From positions 15,018,085 to 15,082,084 of the forward strand of contig JBBCBC010000033.1 in NCBI GenBank assembly GCA_037126765.1: a stretch of DNA of 64,000 nucleotides, in the 5' to 3' direction. The notes beneath the pieces are model-generated. The model worked only from the letters and a program-made list of their open reading frames with translations. It searched no databases and was not told the origin of the DNA. Origin of the DNA: Stenogyne calaminthoides (lineage: Eukaryota; Streptophyta; Magnoliopsida; Lamiales; Lamiaceae). The position numbers were made by a program, and so were the translations under genes. Every line of letters begins with the position of its first letter. Within the stretch, counting starts at the first letter, position 1. Below, one piece after another: positions 10,771 to 23,640 of the stretch.

Positions 10771-13700
10771 ATGGCGATACGATTCACTGTTTCCTACTCC
10801 GCCTCCGTGGCTTCAAACCTTGCCGCCTCCTCCGCCGCTACCGGGAAATGCGCCGCCTCCCGTTTTTTTTGCGATTTCGCGGCGCGATCGCGAATTATCC
10901 AACATCCGCCGTCTCAAAAACCCGATTCGAACTACTCCGACTTCCGCCGTCCTGGATCGAACGGCGGTCGCGTCAACGCGACGTCAATACACTCGATCTT
11001 GGTTGAGGAGATTCTTGGTGGAAGTTCTCGATCGCCTTTGGTTATGGGATTTGTTTCCTTGATGAAGCAGTCGGTGGGGGCGTCTTCTGACGGGGGAATT
11101 TTGGGAATTTCGAAGTTGAAGGCCTCGTCAATCCTTCCTTTCTTGCCGGGCTCTAAGTGGTCGCCCTCTGACGAGATCACGGCAGCGGAGGTGGATAGAG
11201 GAGGGGCCTCTGATAGTACTAAAATGGACAGCGTCAAAAAAGGATCGTTGAAGAGTGGGACTGTTAATGGTGTTGAAAGTAAGTGTTCAGAAGCGTTTGC
11301 AATGGCCAAGACTGGTGGTGCATCCAGCACAAAGGTTCTGTCGCAGAGCAGTGCTGGTCTTCGTCGTAGCAATGGTTGGATGTTGAAATTGATGAATTTT
11401 TGCTTCAGTTCTGAGGAGGCAAAGGCGGCTTTTACAGCTTTCAGTGTTAGCATTATGTTCAAATCGACTTTAGCTGAACCAAGGTCGATTCCTTCCATGT
11501 CTATGTACCCAACACTTGATGTGGGAGATAGAATTCTTGCGGAGAAGGTATACTTTATTCTAGACTGATATTTTGATTGTATTGATATATCATATGTGAG
11601 TTTTTTAGATTTTGGAATTTGATATTTGAAACAATTCGTGCATAATGGGATTGATTAGTATACCTATCATTATTCAAGAAACAACAAGGAAAAATGATTA
11701 ACAGAGGTGTTGTGTATAGTTTCTTTTGTATATCAGAGGTTTGGATGTGGATCACTGTAAGTCAGTAGGTTTGATCAAGATGCTTGTGGCCAGAAACAAA
11801 ATCAATATTTGATTGCATTATTGTGAGATTTAAACTATCAGTTTTTTAATATCTCCTTATACGATGATTACTCTGTTCTGTGTTTCATATACGTGTTTAT
11901 GCATCTGTGTTTCATTTACTTGTATGCATCTGTGTTTAATGCTTATGTAGGGCTTTTGTAGTGCTTTGAATATGAATGGAGAAAGCCTATTGATGTTGTG
12001 GAAGAAAATAATATCTTTTATTGTTGGGGGGCTTTAGTTATAATTTGTAATGATGAATACTAAGATGCTGCGCAGTTTGCTTATATTGTTTTTGAAATTT
12101 AGTAATAAACGAGAGCCATTACATGTTCACTTATGGAAGAAAAATCCTATATTTCTTTGGGGCTCTAGTTGTCAATTCTAATGATGGGTGTTAAAATCTT
12201 GGCAGGTTACTTATTTTAATTTGCATAAACTCTCCTGTGAAATTTGTTCATAATATGAAATTGATACTATTACACTTATAAACTAATATCATTACTCTTA
12301 TAAACTAATACCATTTACATTAGTGCTACAAAACCAGTTTATAAGTGTAGTGGTATTAGTTGATAAGTGTTGTGGTATTATTTTCCAAGTGTAATGATAT
12401 AAATTTCATACTATTAACAAGTTTCACTTGAGACTTACTCTGTAATTAGTGATTTAAGTTAGTAATAACAGAAATATTATACTATAACTTCTAGGGGGGC
12501 TAACAAGTAATTTCCGCACAATCGGGCTTCTCTTATAGGAATCTTGTAGTGATTTAAAATATGAGCTACTTCTATCTCATTCCGGTGAGAAACGAGTTAG
12601 TAGCATCAGTATTATATGATTAACAAGTTAAAATCTTTTGGGTTCTGATTATCTTGTTTGGCTTTTTCCAGGTTTCTTATATTTTCAAGAAGCCAGAAGT
12701 CTCGGATATTGTGATTTTCAAGGCTCCATTTTTTCTTCAGGTATGTTGGGAGTTTGTGATATCATTGTTAAAATACTTGTTGTAATGTTGATTTCATGTC
12801 ATGGAGATTCAACTTAATCTTTTTCTTGCACTGTAGGAAGCTGGTTTTAGTCCATCTGACGTGTTTATCAAAAGAGTTGTAGCTAAAGCTGGCGACTGTG
12901 TGGAAGTAAGCAATGTTGAGTGATTGCTTAATATGATCGTCTTACATTTTCCTACAACAATTCTTATACTTCTGCCTTGTGCAGGTTTGTGATGGAAAAT
13001 TGGTGGTCAATGGTATAGTTCAAGATGAAATTTACATTTTGGAGCCGGTTGAATATAAAATGGATCCAGTGGTAATAATTTCTTCTAGTTTGCATTTTGA
13101 GCATTTTAGTTCATGCCATCATATAAAATTTGGAGATAACTTGACCGTTGTCTTTCATCTTCTGTAGCTTGTACCTGAAGGCCATGTATTTGTATTGGGA
13201 GACAACCGTAACAACAGTTTTGACTCTCATAACTGGTAATAAAATCTTTACCAACAATTTTATCTATATGCTTCCTGCAAGTCTGAAGGCTAATATTTAT
13301 GCAAATTTACAATAATATAATTCTCCAGGCTTTGTAATGAATGATCCAACTCCCGAATAAGAAGTGTTCTATATAAGAAATTTAATAGATGGAGCTAGTG
13401 GAGGAATTAAAATTCTATTAATTACTAATTTGACCAGTTGGTTGCACTAATAGGCAGCACACTAGATTAAAAAATGAATGCATTAGAAGGAAAGTGGGGG
13501 TAACACCAATACATGAGATAATTAGAGCAATGGGGTTGAGATGGTTTTGTGCATGTACTCGGGAGACTTTTAGATTCCCAGTATGGTTTTATTGAAAATG
13601 TAGCATCTTCAACTCAAGTTAAATTTGAAAGGGGGAATACCCATAAGAATCGAAAGAAACTATTAAGAATGACATGTTGTAGTTAAATACAATGAAGGTG

Positions 13701-13889
13701 TGTCTCTAGGCCAAAAATGATGGCTATAATGGTGTATACATCCCATATATTTCTGACTGGAAATTTGTGAACTACAGGGGTCCGCTGCCTATTGAGAGCA
13801 TTGTTGGGAGATCAGTCTTCCGATACTGGCCTCCTTCAAAAGTATCCGACACTCTATACAGCACGTCCCAACAAATGGCATTCTCGTGA
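10771..13889 (+). CDS. TPP: Plastid type I signal peptidase (thylakoidal processing peptidase-like), six exons
   Basis: Exons at 10771-11547, 12672-12740, 12837-12905, 12985-13071, 13168-13235 and 13778-13889 join in frame with GT-AG introns and give 393 residues ending in TGA. The start MAIRFTVSYS opens a Ser/Ala-rich N-terminus typical of a plastid transit peptide. An upstream in-frame ATG (10684) would add 29 hydrophobic residues and is less likely. Type I signal peptidase boxes are all present: PSMSMYPTL with the catalytic Ser at about residue 244, FIKRVVAKAGD with the general-base Lys at about 294, and GDNRNNSFDSHNWG at about 345-358. A hydrophobic segment before the Ser (AFTAFSVSIMF) fits the membrane anchor. 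In plants these enzymes remove thylakoid-transfer signals from lumen proteins and mature envelope components. Intron 1 (1.1 kb) contains a palindromic MITE. CAG and CTG triplets are intact here, unlike in the flanking transposons. Confidence 0.93.
12229..12435. mobile_element. Foldback MITE in intron 1 of the peptidase gene
   Basis: The left arm (GTGAAATTTGTTCATAATAT and on through repeated ACACTTATAAACTAATA words) is matched in inverted orientation by the right arm, which ends TTAACAAGTTTCAC. The arms together make up most of the 207 bp. No coding potential is seen. The transposon superfamily is not clear from the ends. Confidence 0.6.
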
Positions 13890-14848
13890 CAGTATCTGGA
13901 TTAATGGGTTCAACATCAATTCTTTTGTTAACACGATTTTGACCACATCATTTTGGAGCCCTTATGGGCATGTGTGGTCACCTGTGAGTACTATACTATC
14001 CTTGTGTGTATTGGATTTGGATCTAAAGGTGTATCAGATTCCTTGCCTGATTGCTAGCAATGACCTTATTTGGTTATTTATGTAAAATCATTTGGAAAAA
14101 AGATGTCAATATGAAGGAGGATCCTATCCTATGTTGAGGATCGGTTACTCTGCCACTGTTTCCGTTATTTTTAGAATTACAAACACATGATGGTGGTGCC
14201 TGGAGCTCTGCTGTCAACAGAGATGGGGAAATTGATGGTTGGAGGTGAAATCTGAGTAGCCTTTCTGAAAACTTATTTTGGCGAGGGATGATTTTTTGCA
14301 ATTGCTCTATAATTTGCGCCTGAATTTCTCTGTAAAGTTGAAAGCATCATCATGCTGCATGTGTTTAATTTTGTAAACAGAAAATGTTATCAAGTCTGTT
14401 AAATCTTTTCATATGTTCTGTGTAAATTCCTGAATTTGATATTTTAATGAGTCTAAACTGTAATGAATTCAGCATCTTATAAAATACTGCCAAAAAATCG
14501 ATAACAATAACGCCAAATTACAAAACCTGAACCTTGGGAAACTCAATCAATTTCAAGTCTAGTAAAAATCCAATACAAGAGGACCCGCAGTGTAATGCTC
14601 CACTGGAAATGGTCACCCAGCGTATGTAGCCACTGCAGCTCATGCTACAAAACATAATCCTAACATAAAAAATCCAAAAAAAAAAAAAAAAAAAACAAAA
14701 ACAAAAAACAAATCAAAACAAAAAGGGAAAAGTGTATCACTAGTAATTTTTGTTTTTTGTTTTTTTATTCATGCATGCAATGTGTTCACTTAAAACACCT
14801 GTATGCATTTAGGGTATGTTTGTTTATGATGTGTGAATTCACTTATGT
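13890..14848. other. 3' UTR and downstream intergenic of the peptidase gene
   Basis: There is no further supported gene. T-rich sequence around 14340-14460 could hold polyadenylation signals for the upstream gene. An A-rich microsatellite, (A)n with scattered C, spans about 14666-14725. Confidence 0.5.
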
Positions 14849-14913
14849 TCCATTTGGATGGGTGGATTTGAAATCCATGGATTTCATGTACAAATCACCA
14901 CTTAAATGGATTT
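14849..14913. mobile_element. MITE, left part, split by the copia insertion
   Basis: TTTGGATGGGTGGATTTGAAATCC matches the left end of the intact copy at 31003-31280. The rest of this copy resumes at 28265 after the 13.35-kb retrotransposon. Confidence 0.7.
14909..14913. repeat. Target site duplication GATTT (left)
   Basis: GATTT directly precedes the LTR start at 14914 and recurs directly after the far LTR at 28265-28269. A perfect 5-bp duplication is the usual mark of a copia insertion. Confidence 0.9.
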
Positions 14914-16842
14914 TGTTGTATTCCAAGACAACCGAAGTCTTACACGCAGTATGGGGGGGAATACACGGTTCAAGTTTTTTAAAACTTTTTCATCGAGGTC
15001 ACTGGGTCGATAATCCTCAAGATTAGGTTCTCGAGAAGACAGATCGCTCTCGAGTCAAAGTTCATCGAGATAAAGGATCCCGAAATGCCAGATACCTCGA
15101 TAATCCCAACCGAGTCCCGAGTGTCGAGATCCCGAGTTGTTTGGATCGATAACTAACTTCATCAATCCTCGTAAGAGAGTTCACTTTGGTAACTATCTGT
15201 TTCTAAATACTACCGTCTTGAATGGTTGGCTCCTTAGTTTATACTGCTTTTAAGCTTTCAATAAAACCTTTCTTTATGAAATAGTGATTAAGTTGTGATT
15301 CACTTATGCAACTTCAAAGGATTGATTCCAATCAATATCGCGAAAAAGTATGCTTTCAAAATCAAGTCAATGCAAATATTAAGCCTACAGATAAGGAAAG
15401 CAATAAAGAACACAACAATTATAGTGGTTCGTTGGACTCAAGCTCCTACATCCACTCTCTCTCGATCCTCGGAGAAATTCACTATCAACTTCGAGCTTTC
15501 GACTACCTCACAGTAAGTTTTTTACTCAACTTCGACCGAAGTTTTTACATACTCCACGAAGTTTACTTTACTCAACCCGACCTTGAGCTTTACGACTACC
15601 TCCGTAGTTTACTTACTCAAACACAAACAAGCTTTCAGACTACCCCTCAGAGCTTACTAACTTCTCCTCCGAGTTTTCGACTACTCAACAGAGTTTACTA
15701 ACTCTTTTACAACTCTTCTCACCAACAAACACACTCCAACTACCTTCTCGAGGGTTTGGGGGTTTCTCGGTTTTTCAACTAGATGAGATATCCTTTACAA
15801 TGAAGACAATGCAAAGGGATAGGATATCTCGACTAAGCTTTGGATAATTCTTATCAAGCTAAGCTTAGTCTAGTGAGCTCTCTTCAATGTAGAAGCACTT
15901 GGGAAATTCTAAGTTTTTCGAGTGCTTTAACTTTTGCAAGAATAAGTTTGAGCTCTAGAGTTGCGTATAAATTTCCGTAACCTTACAATGTAGAGGGTCA
16001 CCAAGATTTATAGGCATACACCAAGGTCACTTTTGAAAACTATCACCGAGACACAATTTCGCGAGTTCCTCTTATGGTGTGAGAAACGGCTATATTTAGG
16101 GTTTGAAACTCCCTAACACGCTTTTTAGCAATAACCTTTCATGTAAATTTCTCCTTCACTTTTTGCAATCTGGAACTTTTGTACATCCGACATCTTTTTC
16201 AAATTACTGTCCTGTCGCTTAAAGGTCGATTATTGACAAAAAGTCGTCTTCCTTTTTTTGACTTTTGTCTCCGCTAAAGGTAGACATCTTCAACTTCTCT
16301 TTTTTGTTACAAACTCTAAGTTTGATATAACCTTAACAACACTTCCGACTTAGTTCTTTTGTCCGCATTTTCAATGTCTTGCAATATCTAACTTTCTAAG
16401 GAATCGCGTTTTTTCAAAGATGCATCCTTCGATAGATATATTCAAATGCCTCTAACATTCAGTTCATACCGAGCATTTAGTACACTAATGAAGTCATCGA
16501 GAAATTATCGTGCCATCAAGATTCTTGATCTTCGGTCTTCATCTTGACCTTGGCTCTTGAGTCTTCCGAGTCTTCGAGGTCTTCGAGTCTCTCGACCGAT
16601 ACATCAATCTTCGTCTTTGAGTCTTCGCCTCAAGATCTATCGAAGTTCTTCAAGATCTCGCCCACACCGAGTCTTCGTAACCTATCCTCAACTATATCTC
16701 ACGACTATACATTCTCGCAGATAAGATCCTCAATATTCTAAAACCCGAATCCTCACTAAACTATCAAGATCATTCAACATGTCATACTCGGGGTTTTTAA
16801 ATCTAAAAAATCATATATCTTTATTAAATTCATCTCCCAACA
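14914..16842 (-). repeat. 3' LTR of element 2
   Basis: It begins TGTTG and ends TCTCCCAACA. It aligns with 26330-28264 throughout. In the last 420 bp (16421-16842 against 27841-28264) nearly all differences fall at CAG/CTG sites of the other copy. The outer end reads TGTTGTATTCC where the 5' LTR has TGTTGGTCCC, a small terminal change. Confidence 0.92.
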
Positions 16843-16855
16843 ATTTCCCCTTTTG
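16843..16855 (-). promoter_or_regulatory. Polypurine tract of element 2
   Basis: The minus strand reads CAAAAGGGGAAAT directly before the 3' LTR. This is the expected plus-strand primer for reverse transcription, and it fixes the element orientation. Confidence 0.85.
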
Positions 16856-17417
16856 ATGATGTCAAAACCTATCTTGTTACAAAAACATATAACCTATACT
16901 CGCGTTTCAATTTATCCTATTACAAGATTGGTTGTCTCCCAACAATTTTCTTAAATTAGAGAAACTTTTAACAATTTAAGTCATTCAAATAATTTCTTCA
17001 AGAATGAATCTCTTTAAGTAGTTCATTACTAAATACTTAAACAATTTCCCCCGTATTCGCATAATTTCTCCCTTATCAACATACAATCGGTTCGAGAGAC
17101 ATTCATTCAAAGATATCAAAATAAAAGACATGTAAATAAGATAATGAGATATTATCTTTTGAGCATAATGATAAATCTTCATTGATGATTGGTATCCCAT
17201 TACAGATTAAATGAGTTTATCAACAAAATCAAAAAAAGACAAAATTTAAAGATTACGTAATCTTCTCGAGTCTTCGCCTTCGATTTGCTCTTCGCCTTCT
17301 CTTCTTCATTATTTCATTCTCAACTTCATCACGGCACCTCCAGTCGAACATTCCAAAAATCTCTTCTTCAAATTTCATTTCTTTCCTTGATGATGTCCTG
17401 GATCATTTCGTTAGACC

Positions 17418-20400
17418 CTAACCGACCAAAGATAATGAAAGCAATTTCTTGAGTAATGACCTTTCATTCACCAAGCCATTACCAAGTCTTGGAGGAGGAT
17501 AGGAATATGGACTGTGGGCTACTATCTCACCTCTCTCCTTCATCCGCAAGGTTAATCCAAATTTTGTAGATACTTTGGATAGAAGATTAGAGATATTCAA
17601 TGAAAGCTTCATTCGATCCGAGCTTTCCCTCTCCATTCCCCGAGAACATCATAATTGAACCGTAAGGTTCTTCGACTTCTTCCCACATATCGTTGAGTTT
17701 GACGGGCATCCATTTATCAACGTGGGCCCATTTTAGTGCTTTTGATGTTCCTTTCCTCTTGCTCGCAAACTTCCTGAATTCACTCCTTCGCTTCTGCTCT
17801 TCGTCTATCTTCTTTCTGATCACAGACGCTCCTGAGACCGAAGCAGCAACTTTCTTAGCTTGTTCTATTTGGAGTGTCTTCAGAGCATCTCTCGTGTTGA
17901 AGACTTTCTTCTGAGGTTGAGACTCAGATTCTTCCGTTTCTTCATCATCCAGAATCAGCTTTCTCTGGATTGGCTTAGAAGCCTTCGCACGCTTGCTTAT
18001 AGGTTGAACAACGCCCAAGGCTTTCCTCTTCATAGCAGCTTCGGCCCGGAACTGGCTTGTTCCAACATTTGCTCCTAGCACCGTTTCTCTGCAACATCAA
18101 GCATGGTTTGCTCGAAACTCTAGTGTAGATAGGCTTTTCTACCGAGTTTAACTTCAACTTCTCAAAGAATTTCGACTTCTCTAAGGCTTTGACTAGATTA
18201 TACATTTCAAAGATCTTTCCGAGCCTTCTTCTCCAAAGTACTTGCCATGAACTTTCCGAGGTCTTCACCTTCCTTTTCCCCCTTCGCACCAGAATTTGGA
18301 AGAAGTCCGGAGAGGCCGCGGTCCATGATATTGTTCTTTGCTTACACAAATAAGACTTCTCCCTGCTTATCCGATCTTGTTAAATCTTCCGGCCTCCTTA
18401 GATGGTTCTTGGCCACGTAAAATTCTTCAGATAAGTAAGGCAACCGCCGAAGAGCGCTTTTTGAACATCTTCATCATCTTGGTCACGAAAGCATTGAGCT
18501 CATTTCCTCAACAACAGATTTAATCATCACTTCATTCCTCTCTCGCCAACTTTACCTCTAGAAATGCAATTGACTCACCGTGCTTCGATTCATTTTTTAA
18601 AGATCGAGCTCAAATTTGACTCCTCCAAATTTTTCATTCACTTATCTTCCATGGAGGTCATCCGTGAGGTCGAGTGTTTTGGATTAGCACCACCAAGAAG
18701 AAAGGACTAAGACTTTCCATCCGGCTGAGCTTGATTGGCCAATGTTTCTTCCATCCGAGCAATCTTGATCATCATCGGCTCAACCTTCTCAAGTTTCTCC
18801 ATCAAGGGAGCGAGATCAATCTCAGAACCTTCGCACCTTTCTCTTGTTTGATCATCCCGAGCTTCAAACTTTCATTCTCGAACTCCGGTCCAATCGAGCC
18901 TCGATCATTTTATCGACAATTCGGAAAAAGATAGTATTTCAAAAATCTTTGGCATAATTGTTAATGGTGCCAAAAGGTACCCAAGAAGTCTTAGAATTTC
19001 TGAGGTTGACCAATTTCAAATTGATCGCCAAATGAAAGTCTCCTTTCCATCCGAGACCGATCCTCAACATCTCCCCTTGGTCCCCATCTCCATCTTGAGA
19101 TTTGTCTCCGGGGCTTGGGGCACCAACTTCGCTTTTCTTTCACCAACTTCCTCTCTCGAACCAAATTATCAAAATCGGAGTTTTCATCCTCCCGAGCTTT
19201 GTCCTTCTCGAACCCCGAGAGTCGGGGTCGAAAAGGTTGTCTCCTCATTCCACCGGTCTTCCTCCTCGAAAAAGAATATCAAGCATCTCGGGAAGAGTCC
19301 GATTGAGAATAAACACGGTTGTCCTTAATCTGAAGAAACATCTTGCAGATCGGGGTATAGCCGAGCTCAAGGGGTATGGCCAGAATGAACTGTTCCCCTT
19401 GCTCCACTCGCCTTCTTGAATTCGCCCTTCTTCCATCTCGGGCTCTCCGGTTCGGTTGAAACCTGGCGAGGATCAAAAGAGATCACCAGAGCTCATCAAG
19501 AATATTCGCTCTCGAGTCTCAAAGACCTCCTCGAAGGTTGTGGTGCGGTCGATCCTCGGTTGCAGATCGGAGTGGGTTCTGGTCCTGAGTGACACTTCCT
19601 CAGATTGTTCCGAGTTGGTTCTTCTGCTTATCTGGCTTCAAGACTTTTCAAGAGGAATCTCGAGGCCTCGAGTTCCTTTGAAAATTTCCCGAGAAATTTT
19701 GTCCGAACTTAGAGATGTCTCAAGCACCTCGAGAATACCGCTCCTCGACCGTTCTTGTGCCTTTGAGATAACTGAGCCAAAACTTGCAATGGCGAACTCG
19801 AGCGGGTTTGGCCCTCGTGTTGAATCTCCTCGTCCTTCACTACCATCTTCATCAAAGAGAACCACCAATCTTCTGCGCTTTGGGGGCAAGGTTATTCGCG
19901 CTTCATTTTTTTTACACTTTTGCTTCCATTGCCTCCAACAAAACCTTCCCCGTTTGTTGAGTCTCTTTTTTCACCAAGAATCGGTGATTCTACCTTTTTT
20001 TTTCTTCTTCCTCGACGGCCTCGCTTTTTTGCAAAGAATGAGTTTAAAGAGAATTTTGGACTTAGGGAATGAGGTCGAATTGGCGAAGATATCCTCCTCC
20101 TCTCTGCACATCTCCAAAATATAAGCAATTTTGGTGGCATGGTGGATCTTGCCTTTTATCGAGATCGCCCCAACCAACCTTCTTCAAAACTTTGGTTCGC
20201 TTTTCACTCACCGTCCCGAATCAAAAATTTCACCCGGTTGAAGTCAAATGGTGGGCGAGGCCTCGATTGCCGCCATCAACTGACCTTCCGGGTAATCGAT
20301 CCGCTTCAAAACTCCCAAAGACTCATGATGTACTTGCTCACAATATCCATCAACACTCGATATTGTGGCTTTAAGTGCCTCTTATGCAATGTCGCCTCAA

Positions 20401-20813
20401 ATTTAACAGATTCTCAAAGAATCCTATCTAAGTACTCCTACTTCTACCCTACATATACATCGTAGATCCTCCTCTATCACAGAGCTCAAAAATATCATTC
20501 AGATTTTTCTGAACTATATACAGATCCCTCTCAAAATCGATGTATTTGGACGACTGCTCTAAATGTGATACAATTAACTTAGAATGCATACAACCCTCTT
20601 CATCTATCTTCAAATTATAGATGAATTCGATTACCTTTTTTCGCAAAACTCACCCGTCCGGGTCGGGTGCGACTAGTTGGAGTGAGTTTAGCCAATCGAA
20701 TCATATCAGAGCCTCCTCTTCCGCTTTGAGTTGGTTGTGGCTTTTCGAGTGAGACAACGAACTCGCACCACTGCTTGTTAGTTTTTACTAATCTCTAACA
20801 AGGTTGGAGCCAT
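17418..20813 (-). pseudogene. Extra ORF downstream of pol in element 2 (env-like position), broken
   Basis: The N-terminal part starts near 20813. A frame at 20646-20449 is clearly homologous to residues of the 44542-40857 ORF in element 3 (shared pattern VIEF, SKYIDF, LYI, N-L-N). A later frame (18081-17587) is Lys/Arg-rich with a nuclear-signal-like run (ISKRAKASKPIQRKL), an acidic patch and a likely coiled coil. The last part (17636-17418) matches the C-terminus of the element 3 ORF. SIRE-type elements carry an 'envelope-like' ORF at this place, whose function is unknown. I see no clear signal peptide or membrane segment, so envelope function is not supported. Confidence 0.65.
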
Positions 20814-21452
20814 TTTAGAGATTGATTGAAGAAATGAAGCTTTAGGGTTTGGAGATTTCTGAGCAAAGGGAATTTATTTGCAGAGGATTTGGGAACGAAG
20901 GGTTTGATAAAATTTTGGCTTGAATGACTTATTGGGGTTTATATAGCTTCGAGATCGTGGGGAATCGCGTTGGTTAGGTGAAAAACAATGGTTGAGATTA
21001 ATCTCCGATTAATCGGGTATACTGAAACGCATTTCATCTCCAAAAAGTAAGCCGCCAAAAACATCCTCATTGGTCATTAATGTAGCAGAGCATTAAATGA
21101 CTGTTGACCTTCTTCGAAATTTAAAACGATCCCGCCCAAAAACATTCCTCAGGTGTTTTGTATTTATTGCAAATGATTACTGAATTTCACTTGAGCAATA
21201 AATGAGTCGCATGAGTAATTACTTCTTCAGACTAATTTCCTCTATCGGTCTTTTTATCGTCTTGACCTTTGATAAAATGTCAAGATAATAATCGAAAATC
21301 TTCGAATTGGTTCAAGATAATTAAAGTAATCGACCTTCAAGAAATGAAGTTTCGAGACTCGATTCAAAGATTTCCATTTTATCCTGAGCTTCTCAGAAGA
21401 ATTCTGAGAAAACTTCATGCATCTGAAAATCTTCAAATTTTTAGATTTCACT

Positions 21453-23640
21453 CTATACACCTGGTTCTAACATCCCCAATTCAACTGAAAGTTCCTGAAA
21501 TCTTGATTCCGCCAAAGGTTTAGTTAAGATATCAGCTCTTTGCTTATCAATATGAATTTTCTCCATCCTTATGTCCTTCTTTTCGACATGATCTTTGATG
21601 AAGTGATGTCTGATATCCACATGCTTGCATCTGGTGTGCAATACTGGATTTTGTGAAATAGCAATGACACTATTATTGTCACAAAATATTAGTACTTCAT
21701 TGGCCACAACTTTATAATCCCTTAATTGTTGTCTGAGCCAAAGAATCGAAAGCACAACAAATTTTCCCGCAGCCCATGTATTCAACTTCAAGAAGACTTG
21801 TTGCATCGAGGTCTGCTTTCTTCGAAACCAAGATATCACCATTTCCTAGAAATTGACAAGTTCCCCAAGTGGACTTCCCGTCAATCTCAAGAACCTCCAT
21901 AATCGCATCCCGAGTAACCAGTTAATTCAAGGTTATCATCACCGATACCATAATCCTCTATTCATCGCGTCCCTTAAGATACTTCAAGATCTTTTTTGGC
22001 AAATTTCCATGTGACTAAATTTTTGGATTAACTTGGCATCTTGCACATATCCCAACAAAGAAATGTTATATCCAAATTTACTTGTCGAGAGATAGAGCAA
22101 TGATCCAATGATTCTCTATAATCGCGATGACTCACCGATTTGCCTTCGTAATCGATCCATCTTGTAGTTAGTATTCATAGGAATCCTAATCAGATTGCAA
22201 TTGCATACACCATATTTAGCAATCGATCTCCGTGTATTTTGCTCGTTTGATAAATATTCCTTCATTTGATTGTTTCACTTGAAGACCTAGAAAAGAAAAT
22301 TCATCTCTCCCATCATCGACATCTCAAACTTGCCTTTCATCGTTGTTGAAAACTTTTCACACAAATTTATGGTTTGAGATCCAAAAATGATGTCATCAAC
22401 ATATATCCTAACTAGTAAAGATATCTTTCCCATCCTCTATCCTCGAATAGAGTTCTATCAACAGCTTTTCTTCGACAAAACCATGGTCAAGAAGAAAACC
22501 GAAAAAGAGTATCATACCATGCTCGGGTGCTTGTTTGAGACCATACAAAGCTTTTTCCGAGCCCTCAGAACTTGGTCATTCTGTTTGAAACCGTGGAGGT
22601 TGTTCCACATAAACCTCTTCTTTAAGCACACCGCTCGAAATGCACTTTTCACATCCATTTGATAGATCGAACTTCATGTGGGCAAAGATATGCAAGAAAC
22701 AACTGATGGTTTCTACCTTGCAACAAGTGCAAAGGTTTCATCATAATCCAAGCCTTCTTTCTTGGAATAACCTTGTGCAACTAAATTTTGCCTTGTTTAT
22801 CACAATGTTGTTGTTTTCATCTCTTTTATTCTTGAAAACCCACTTGGTTCCAATGACATTGTGCTTTTCTCGGGTCTATCTACCACCTCCCATACTTCAT
22901 TCCTTGAGAATTGATTCAAATTTCATTCGCATAAAGAAGAATCCAATGAGAATCTTGTAGAGCTTCACCAATCTCAAGAGTTCTTTCTCCGACAGAAGCA
23001 GCAGAATAGTGCACTCTCACCATGGAACCTTCTTGTTTTTAACACCTTCGCTTAGATCACCCACAACTGACTTGTAGGATGACTATCTAACCATTTCCTT
23101 CTTGATGTTCCCCTTCAAGAGTATCCTCAACATTTGAAATGTTAGGTTCAATTAAATCAAGAAACTCAACAAATGAACAAATGTAAGTTTATAGAAAGGT
23201 GATTCATTCTTTTACGCCATAACCAACCGGGTATTTGTGGAACTTTTAGCAACTAAACATGTATCTTTAGGAGTTGAACTCCAATCCATCCAAGATACAC
23301 ATTCCATTTTTTTGTACCAAGAATACTTTCTTTCAATGATGTATCATCTTTCACAAAACATAAGTTCTTAGAGAACTCAACATCAAAACCTTTATCACAG
23401 AATCAAACTAATTGAAAGCAAGTTATGCTTCAATCCGTATACATATGAAACACCATGGATATGAATCGAACAAGAGGTTTTCTTCCAAAGTTCCATATCC
23501 TTTGGTCAAGATGGATCCCCTCGAGTTATCTCCAAAAGTGATCCCTTTAGAATGGGCCTCTTTGTTCAACATAACCATCGGTATCTTTCAGTATCCTCCG
23601 CATATGTCTTGAACATCCACCGTCAAGATACCATATATCG
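21453..23640 (-). pseudogene. Copia pol of element 2 (protease, integrase, RT, RNase H), broken
   Basis: Protease: the WYLD-GG-CSRHM motif near 23601-23633 has Gly where the catalytic Asp-Ser-Gly needs Ser. RT: IYVDDIIFGS with YVDD at 22392-22403. RNase H: the frame at 21842-21453 has the copia C-terminal pattern (FCDNNSVIAISQNPV, then ADILTKPL). Integrase lies between about 22900 and 23500 but is fragmented. Pol encodes the enzymes that copy and insert the element. Stops and frameshifts occur throughout, many at altered CAG/CTG sites. Confidence 0.8.

Noticed and set aside
10932..11498. 188-codon antisense frame
   Set aside because: It lies opposite exon 1 of the signal peptidase, whose sense frame has all family motifs; it is a shadow frame.
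14666..14725. Poly(A) tail of a processed retrogene
   Set aside because: It is an interrupted A-rich tract downstream of an intron-containing gene, with no duplicated coding sequence or target duplication around it.
19456..20124. 222-codon plus-strand frame inside element 2
   Set aside because: It is antisense to the extra ORF of the retrotransposon; the homologous stretch in element 3 codes on the minus strand.
16843..21450. Retroviral envelope gene in the large copia elements
   Set aside because: The position fits the SIRE env-like ORF, but I see no signal peptide, fusion segment or transmembrane anchor; it is described only as an extra ORF.
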